Shown here: in pieces, positions 1 to 3,339 of the stretch
How positions within the stretch are numbered: the first letter of the stretch is position 1
Layout of the letters: each line of letters starts with the position of its first letter
NCBI GenBank assembly: GCA_902795255.1
Contig: CADBKS010000168.1
Location: forward strand, 1 to 6,670
DNA length: 6,670 nt
Direction: 5' to 3'
Source of the DNA: an uncultured Chloroflexota bacterium
Lineage (GTDB): Bacteria > Chloroflexota > Anaerolineae > Anaerolineales > Anaerolineaceae
Position numbers and translations under genes: made by a program
Notes under the pieces: model-generated
Told to the model about the DNA's origin: nothing
The model's input: only the letters and a program-made list of their open reading frames with translations
The model's database searches: none

Positions 1-12
1 TTGTCTGGTTTG

Positions 13-41
13 TTTTATTTCTGCTGCTTCTCAATTGTCAA
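13..41 (-). promoter_or_regulatory. Possible second leftward promoter
   Basis: A second perfect TTGACA lies on the minus strand at 41 to 36. The best -10 candidates, 16 to 17 bases further on, are AATAAA or ATAAAA, which match the consensus poorly. It would make a tandem promoter with the stronger one at 89-116, firing in the same direction. Only the -35 box is convincing. Confidence 0.3.
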
Positions 42-57
42 GGTTCTTCTTTTTTTC

Positions 58-80
58 GTTACCCTCGTTTCGTGGGCAAC
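58..80 (-). other. Hairpin in the 5' leader of the leftward transcript
   Basis: Read on the minus strand, GTTGCCC and GGGTAAC can pair over 7 bp, with one G-U pair, around a 9-base loop. It would lie at the extreme 5' end of the RNA made from the leftward promoter at 89-116. It is followed by an A-rich stretch and not by a T-run, so it is not a terminator. It could protect the transcript's 5' end or be part of a longer leader structure beyond the left edge. I do not recognise a riboswitch class in it. Confidence 0.4.
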
Positions 81-88
81 AGTCATTT

Positions 89-116
89 ATTATATGCACG
101 GCATGACTTCTGTCAA
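89..116 (-). promoter_or_regulatory. Strong consensus sigma-70 promoter facing left
   Basis: On the minus strand a perfect -35 box TTGACA (116 to 111) is followed by 16 bases and a perfect -10 box TATAAT (94 to 89). Directly upstream are A-tracts, seen as T-runs on the plus strand at 121-126 and 138-144, placed where an UP element would bind the RNA polymerase alpha subunits. Transcription would start near position 82 and run out of the left edge, so the gene served is not in the window. A short inverted repeat, TGAC (104-107) and GTCA (112-115), overlaps the -35 box and could be an operator, but it is too short to press. The double consensus match is seen directly; promoter activity is inferred. 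Confidence 0.75.
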
Positions 117-166
117 GTGCTTTTTTGAAATTCGTTATTTTTTTATGACAACCAATTTTTTGAGGT

Positions 167-190
167 CAGCAGGCAGCCGGCAGCAGGCAG
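167..190. repeat. 10-bp direct repeat at left edge of repeat island
   Basis: CAGCAGGCAG occurs at 167-176 and again at 181-190, separated by CCGG. It marks the change from the T-rich promoter region on its left to the GC-richer repeat-rich stretch on its right. Confidence 0.7.
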
Positions 191-216
191 TTTTTTCAGT
201 TTGAAGGGTGATGATG

Positions 217-239
217 CAGAGTGTTCAGAGTGCAGAGTG
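217..239. repeat. Short tandem repeat, CAGAGTG x3
   Basis: CAGAGTG occurs at 217-223, 226-232 and 233-239, the last two directly abutting, followed by a broken fourth copy beginning at 240. Simple heptamer runs of this sort arise by slippage. Here it lies at the left flank of the palindromic elements and is matched by another heptamer repeat on the right flank (774-787). Confidence 0.7.
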
Positions 240-248
240 CAGATAAAT

Positions 249-345
249 CGGTGACGCTTCGCGTCGGATCTTTAGCTGGCGCTCCGGTTCAACGGCCGGT
301 CCTTCGACGCGGAGCGTGTCATCCTAAAGACGCGCAGCTTCACCG
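249..345. repeat. Large imperfect palindrome (about 97 bp)
   Basis: The left arm (249-286) and right arm (310-345) are largely complementary. The outer 17 bases, CGGTGACGCTTCGCGTC at 249-265, match the reverse complement of 329-345 at 14 of 17 positions. CTTTAG (270-275) pairs with CTAAAG (324-329), and CGCTCCG (280-286) pairs with CGGAGCG (310-316). The central loop is 287-309. The left arm also contains its own perfect hairpin, GACGC-TTC-GCGTC (253-265). The form suits a mobile palindromic repeat or a cruciform. There is no T-run after the right arm, so it is not a simple rightward terminator. Confidence 0.6.
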
Positions 346-346
346 T

Positions 347-370
347 ATTTTTTACCTTTTCATTTTTTAC
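347..370. repeat. 9-bp direct repeat ATTTTTTAC
   Basis: ATTTTTTAC occurs at 347-355 and 362-370, a 15-bp period. It is a T-rich joint between the palindrome at 249-345 and the first stem-loop element at 381-471. It is probably slippage-derived filler and shows no function of its own. Confidence 0.55.
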
Positions 371-380
371 ATGCACAAAG

Positions 381-471
381 CACTGCCGGGCACGGGGAAC
401 TGTCTTCACGGCGGTGGGCCGTTCACCATTGTGCCTGAGTCCAAAAGCACCTGCGTGAGACGGTTCCCTCT
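381..471. repeat. Stem-loop repeat element, copy 1
   Basis: Bases 381-418 match 541-578/579 of copy 2 at 35 of 38 aligned positions with one single-base gap. Both copies then share CACCATTGT (424-432 and 594-602) and AGACGGTTC (458-466 and 621-629). Within this copy GGGAACTGTCT (395-405) pairs with AGACGGTTCCC (458-468) along 11 bp with one G-U pair. The shared ends and divergent middle are what two copies of one palindromic element look like. From memory, repeats with GGGAAC-GTCT arms occur in many anaerobe genomes as REP/MITE-type elements; I could not verify that here. Confidence 0.6.
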
Positions 472-486
472 GACACCTTCGGTGTC
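472..486. repeat. Perfect triloop hairpin GACACC-TTC-GGTGTC
   Basis: A 6-bp perfect stem closes a TTC loop immediately after stem-loop copy 1. The same design, GACGC-TTC-GCGTC, occurs at 253-265 inside the large palindrome. There is no T-run after it, so a terminator is unlikely; it is more likely part of the repeat elements. Confidence 0.55.
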
Positions 487-517
487 GCCGGGCAACCGGC
501 CCCCTGCGGTGCTGTGT

Positions 518-541
518 GATCAGCGGGTTTGTTGACTGATC
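518..541. repeat. Inverted repeat GATCAG / CTGATC between element copies
   Basis: GATCAG (518-523) and CTGATC (536-541) are perfect inverted copies, 12 bases apart, lying exactly at the junction with stem-loop copy 2, which starts at 541. It may be a boundary piece of the element or chance. Confidence 0.4.
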
Positions 542-636
542 GCTGCCGGGCACAGGGAACTGTCTGCACGGCGGGTGGGAATGTGCTCCGACGCACCATT
601 GTTCTTTTCCGAATGTCCGAAGACGGTTCTCTGTGC
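541..636. repeat. Stem-loop repeat element, copy 2
   Basis: This is the second copy of the element seen at 381-471. Its arms are longer and better kept: GCACAGGGAACTGTCT (550-565) pairs with AGACGGTTCTCTGTGC (621-636) along all 16 bp, with two G-U pairs. The two wobbles keep the RNA stem intact where the DNA palindrome is broken. The 55-base interior differs from copy 1 apart from CACCATTGT (594-602). No open frame in it looks protein-like, so if mobile it is non-autonomous. Confidence 0.6.
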
Positions 637-744
637 CTCATGGGCATTCCTGCCGGATCTGCCTGCCTTCCTCAGCAGTTCTGTGCTTTTCCCGCAGTGT
701 CACCGGCACGGAATACCGCCCCGGTCCTTCTGCTCTGTGCATCA

Positions 745-787
745 CTCCGGCGCGGAGCGTCACTGATTTCAGCCGGCTGACGGCTGA
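745..787. repeat. Small palindromes and CGGCTGA x2 at right edge of island
   Basis: CTCCG (745-749) and CGGAG (753-757) form a short hairpin whose CGGAGCGT matches the right arm of the large palindrome at 310-317. CAGCCGGCTG (770-779) is a perfect 10-bp palindrome. CGGCTGA is repeated in tandem at 774-780 and 781-787. Together they close the repeat-rich stretch just before the promoter of the next gene. Confidence 0.5.
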
Positions 788-813
788 CAGCTGCTGATTA
801 CTGACTTCATATA

Positions 814-822
814 TGATACAAT
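814..822 (+). promoter_or_regulatory. Extended -10 promoter for the gene at 844
   Basis: TGATACAAT fits an extended -10 (TGn plus a TATAAT-like hexamer with one mismatch). An overlapping TATGAT at 812-817 is an alternative. No good -35 lies 16-18 bases upstream; CTGACA at 784-789 is too far. Transcription from it would start near 829, leaving a leader of about 15 bases that holds only the ribosome binding site. Confidence 0.45.
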
Positions 823-843
823 GGGTAGCGGAGAGAAGTTATT

Positions 844-2217
844 ATGATGAAAAAAATCGCTTCATGGCTGCTGCCATTTTTATTCTGTATCGCATTCCTT
901 TACGGACGGATCGTTTTTTACGGGCGAATGGATGATTCTGTTGCCGTACAGGATACCGAATCTTATTTTCAGACTGCGCAGAAGGCAGCCTTTTCGCTCG
1001 AATTTTTCGAGCAGCAACGTTCCATCACCTATCCACTGCTTATCCATCTCAGCAACCCGACCGGCGAACACGAACTGACACAGATGGCAGAACCCTACTT
1101 CGGGACAGAGCCGCGGCTTGCTGTCCAGCCGGGTACGGAAATGGTCATCCGCAATCAGACGATCATTTCGATCGTTTGCTGGGTATGCTGCATGTTTCTG
1201 GTCGTATCCTCCCTGAACGGCTGGTTTTCCAAGGCACTGGCCGCATTTCTGATCCTCGGCTTCGGCTTTGTCCCGCAGGTTGCGGACTGGGACAGCATCC
1301 TGAGTTCGGAGTCCCTGAGTATTTCCCTCTTCGCACTGCTGACCGGGCTGCTGATCAAGGTCCTGCCAAACGGAGAAGACGACAGCTTCCGTTCCTGGAT
1401 GGCGGCGCTGGGGCTGCTGGCAGTCAATTTTTTCTGGATCTTCACCCGCGATACCAACGCCTATTTTGTCTTTATGGAAGCGCTGCTGCTGATCATCGCG
1501 GCAGTGATCTGGTGGGCACGGAAAGCCGGGCAGCGGATCTCCGCACTGATTTGCGGTTTTCTGCTTGCCGGTCTGTTTATCTTTCAGCAGGGAACCATGC
1601 ATGAAAGCGAACGCTGGATGGTTCCGCTGCTCAACAACCTGACGGCCAATGTCTTTCCTTATGAAGAACGCGTTGAATTCTTTAAACAATATGAAATGCC
1701 TGCGGATAAGGAAACGCTCTCGCTGACCGGCTCTGCGGAATATAACGATATCACCGCCAATGAAAAGCTGATCCACTGGGCACGCCGATTCGGGATGCAG
1801 ACCTATCAGAAGTTTCTGCTCTCCATGCCGCTCTGGAGCGTCCTGCAGGTATATGAAAACCTCGACAGCTTTTTCGAGGAAAACCGACAGCCGTTTTTCT
1901 ACGGGTCCAAAGAGCAGCGTCCGCACTGGGCGGAAAAACCCGGAAACCTGCTGCACCCGCTTTCAGCCGCAGTGATCCTGATCGATTTTCTGCTGATCCT
2001 CCTGCTCGGAATAAAAATGGTCCGATCCGGAGACAGCTCCGACATCCGCTTCTTCCTGCTGAACGTGACGCTCTTCCTTGCCGGCGGACTGTTGATGTCG
2101 CTGTCCTACCTTGGAGAAGTCCGGTCGATCTGGCGCCATGTTCTCGGCGGCGTTATGGCCCTGCGGCTGAGCATGTGGCTCGGGATCAGCAGCCTGTTCT
2201 CCGCCTCAAAACGCTGA
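844..2217 (+). CDS. Polytopic membrane protein, GT-C glycosyltransferase-like
   Basis: This 457-residue integral membrane protein has about ten hydrophobic segments: roughly 6-25, 107-124, 130-147, 157-174, 186-200, 207-224, 232-248, 367-389, 400-420 and 430-450. After the first segment comes an outward loop with QDTESYF (D37, E39) and then RSITYPLLIHL (59-69). This resembles the Asp/Glu-x-x-Tyr and R-x-x-x-YPL pattern in the first loop of GT-C enzymes, which move sugars from polyprenyl-phosphate donors on the outer face of the membrane. ILSSESLSISLF (152-163) and TRDTNAY (201-207) fit the same architecture. A soluble stretch of about 100 residues (250-350) precedes the last segments. I recognise no named family, so donor and acceptor are unknown. 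GGAGAGAAG at 830-838 is the ribosome binding site. The start could be either codon of the ATGATG pair (844 or 847). It has its own promoter and terminator, so it is likely monocistronic. An unrelated polytopic membrane protein is the main alternative. Confidence 0.75.
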   Translation: MMKKIASWLLPFLFCIAFLYGRIVFYGRMDDSVAVQDTESYFQTAQKAAFSLEFFEQQRSITYPLLIHLSNPTGEHELTQMAEPYFGTEPRLAVQPGTEMVIRNQTIISIVCWVCCMFLVVSSLNGWFSKALAAFLILGFGFVPQVADWDSILSSESLSISLFALLTGLLIKVLPNGEDDSFRSWMAALGLLAVNFFWIFTRDTNAYFVFMEALLLIIAAVIWWARKAGQRISALICGFLLAGLFIFQQGTMHESERWMVPLLNNLTANVFPYEERVEFFKQYEMPADKETLSLTGSAEYNDITANEKLIHWARRFGMQTYQKFLLSMPLWSVLQVYENLDSFFEENRQPFFYGSKEQRPHWAEKPGNLLHPLSAAVILIDFLLILLLGIKMVRSGDSSDIRFFLLNVTLFLAGGLLMSLSYLGEVRSIWRHVLGGVMALRLSMWLGISSLFSASKR

Positions 2218-2226
2218 AGCTTCCGG

Positions 2227-2260
2227 CGGAGGAGGCGGACGTCCGCGTCCTCCGTTTTTT
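2227..2260 (+). terminator. Strong intrinsic terminator after the membrane protein gene
   Basis: The arms CGGAGGAGGCGGAC (2227-2240) and GTCCGCGTCCTCCG (2241-2254) are complementary at 13 of 14 positions and are followed by six T (2255-2260). It begins 9 bases after the stop codon at 2215-2217 and isolates this gene from the next. Confidence 0.9.
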
Positions 2261-2277
2261 CTCCGATTCCCGATTAT

Positions 2278-2301
2278 TGTGATATAAATAAAAATATCAC
2301 A
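2278..2301. promoter_or_regulatory. Perfect inverted repeat, possible operator, over the promoter
   Basis: TGTGATAT (2278-2285) and ATATCACA (2294-2301) are perfect 8-bp inverted copies around an A/T-only 8-base spacer. The left arm overlaps a candidate extended -10, TGATATAAA (2280-2288), with no clear -35, so a dimeric repressor bound here would block RNA polymerase. The arms resemble CRP-type half-sites, but the TGTGA to TCACA spacing is 14 bases and not 6, so a normal CRP/FNR site is not claimed. There is no T-run to make it a terminator. The symmetry is seen; its role is inferred. Confidence 0.5.
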
Positions 2302-2357
2302 GCGTATCCAACACGATCATACGCGATCTTTTATTCATTCCCGGAGGAAAATGTACC

Positions 2358-3173
2358 ATGGCAGCCAAAAAATCTGCATCTACAGCGAAAAACTCACTGC
2401 TTGACGTCGCCGCTGACCTCATCGGCGGAAGCGGACTGGATCTGGAAACGGTGATCGATGCCGCAACCGGTGCAGCCACGAAAAAGAAGAGCAGCGGTTC
2501 CAAAAAGAAGGAAAGCAAAAGCGACAGCCTGATTTCCAAGCTCATCCCGCAGAAGGTCGCATATCCGCAGTTCAGCGAGAAAACATACTGGGCAGTCCGT
2601 GAAAAATTCCAGAAAAGTATTCCCGAGAAGGTCACCGCTTCAACACTGACTAATGCCACAGGGCTGAAAGCGGATACGATCAAAACCACCGTGCTGCCGG
2701 CGCTGGAACTGATGGGGCTGCTGAAAGACGGGAAACCGACAACAAAACTCAAGGCATGGGTCAACGATGGCAAATATGAAGACACATGTGCCGCGATTCG
2801 CGAATCGGTCTATCCATCTTCCCTGACGAAACTGGATTTTGGGACAAAAACCCAGCAGACCGCTGTCATCAACTGGTTCAAGAAAAACGCAGATGTCTCT
2901 GAGGCGACTGCCAAGAAGATGCTGGCGGTTTACCTGCTTCTCAGCGCTCCGAAGCTTAAAGAAACCGCGGCAGCAAAAAAGACAGCTTCAACCGCTAAGA
3001 AAACCGAAGCCACAGCCAAAAGCACCGCTGCGGATGACTCCGTAAAAGTCAGCGTGAAATCCGGGAAAGCAACGATCACTGTCAAGATCGTTGCCGACGA
3101 AGGAATCACCAAAAAAGCCCTGACCGACCGGTTTGCAGCAGCTGCTGCGGAAGCTTACAAACAGATGAAATAA
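2358..3173 (+). CDS. DUF5343-like protein with Lys/Ala-rich histone-like linkers
   Basis: This is a 271-residue soluble basic protein with no signal peptide or membrane segment. A short N-terminal part rich in Lys, Ala and Ser holds a helix-like SLLDVAADLIGG (13-24) and a Lys/Ser stretch (42-55). The core, about 69-195, looks like DUF5343 (function unknown, probably winged-helix). It has IPEKVT (88-93), a helix ending VLPALELMGLL (112-122), DGKPT (124-128) and AAIRESVY (145-152). Next is a histone-H1-like Lys/Ala/Thr linker (199-225), then a beta-beta-alpha C-terminal piece (228-271, VKVSV...ATITVKIV then an Ala-rich helix). The composition suggests nucleic-acid binding, perhaps as an abundant nucleoid-associated protein, but no function is established. 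GGAGG (2343-2347) lies 10 bases before the ATG. An out-of-frame ATG at 2351 is too close to it. Its own promoter with a perfect inverted repeat, and its own terminator, mark a single-gene unit. Confidence 0.88.
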   Translation: MAAKKSASTAKNSLLDVAADLIGGSGLDLETVIDAATGAATKKKSSGSKKKESKSDSLISKLIPQKVAYPQFSEKTYWAVREKFQKSIPEKVTASTLTNATGLKADTIKTTVLPALELMGLLKDGKPTTKLKAWVNDGKYEDTCAAIRESVYPSSLTKLDFGTKTQQTAVINWFKKNADVSEATAKKMLAVYLLLSAPKLKETAAAKKTASTAKKTEATAKSTAADDSVKVSVKSGKATITVKIVADEGITKKALTDRFAAAAAEAYKQMK

Positions 3174-3196
3174 ACCCTTCGCGCATCAGACCGTTC

Positions 3197-3229
3197 AGGC
3201 CGAAAGGAAATTCCTTTCGGCCTTTTTTT
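3197..3229 (+). terminator. Strong intrinsic terminator after the DUF5343-like gene
   Basis: AGGCCGAAAGGAA (3197-3209) and TTCCTTTCGGCCT (3211-3223) form a perfect 13-bp inverted repeat around a single A, followed by a run of seven T (3223-3229). It lies 23 bases after the TAA stop. The match is textbook. Confidence 0.93.
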
Positions 3230-3268
3230 GATCTGCAGCCCTGAAACGATTCCGCATCATTAAACGTT

Positions 3269-3274
3269 TATAAT
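3269..3274 (+). promoter_or_regulatory. -10 box of the promoter for the LRR operon
   Basis: A perfect TATAAT lies between the upstream terminator and the gene at 3340. Positions 16-18 bases upstream give no good -35 match, so activator help is possible. The transcript would start near 3281, giving a leader of about 60 bases, and would cover this gene and the ElyC-like gene at 5455. Confidence 0.55.
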
Positions 3275-3339
3275 ACAAGTCATGATCAATAATGAATCCT
3301 GCATGTTGGGGGAATACCCTCATCGAAGAGGTGTCAACA

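Larger units (their letters stand above)
205..813. other. Gene-free, repeat-rich intergenic region
   Basis: No reading frame here has a credible start, ribosome binding site and protein-like composition. The open frames present are short (63 to 104 codons), overlap one another on both strands, and encode low-complexity Arg/Pro/Ser/Cys-rich products, as expected from GC-rich repeats. Instead the stretch holds imperfect palindromes, two related stem-loop elements, short direct repeats and small triloop hairpins. No transposase or integrase is visible. It looks like an accumulation of non-autonomous REP/MITE-like elements between a leftward gene outside the window and the rightward gene at 844. 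Confidence 0.6.

Noticed and set aside
1..204. Open frame of 67 codons on the plus strand from the first base
   Set aside because: It begins with TTG at the window edge, has no visible ribosome binding site, is Phe/Val-rich only because the DNA is T-rich, and lies over the strong leftward promoter.
472..486. Rightward intrinsic terminator
   Set aside because: The hairpin is perfect but is followed by GC-rich sequence with no T-run.
381..636. CRISPR array
   Set aside because: There are only two copies of about 90 bases with pairing ends and no regularly spaced short repeats or unique spacers of uniform length.
205..780. Several overlapping short open frames in the repeat island
   Set aside because: They overlap on both strands, have no ribosome binding sites and encode Cys/Arg/Pro-rich low-complexity peptides produced by GC-rich palindromes.
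880..1956. 358-codon open frame on the minus strand
   Set aside because: It lies wholly inside the membrane protein gene. Its product is rich in Gln, Arg, Pro and His, as expected of a reverse shadow of a Leu/Ile-rich gene, and it has no promoter or binding site.
2278..2301. CRP/FNR binding site
   Set aside because: The TGTGA and TCACA half-sites are 14 bases apart and not 6, so the standard dimer could not contact both.
3292..3339. Upstream in-frame start for the LRR gene
   Set aside because: There is no binding site before it, and the added residues NPACWGNTLIEEVST would spoil the signal peptide that begins cleanly at 3340.
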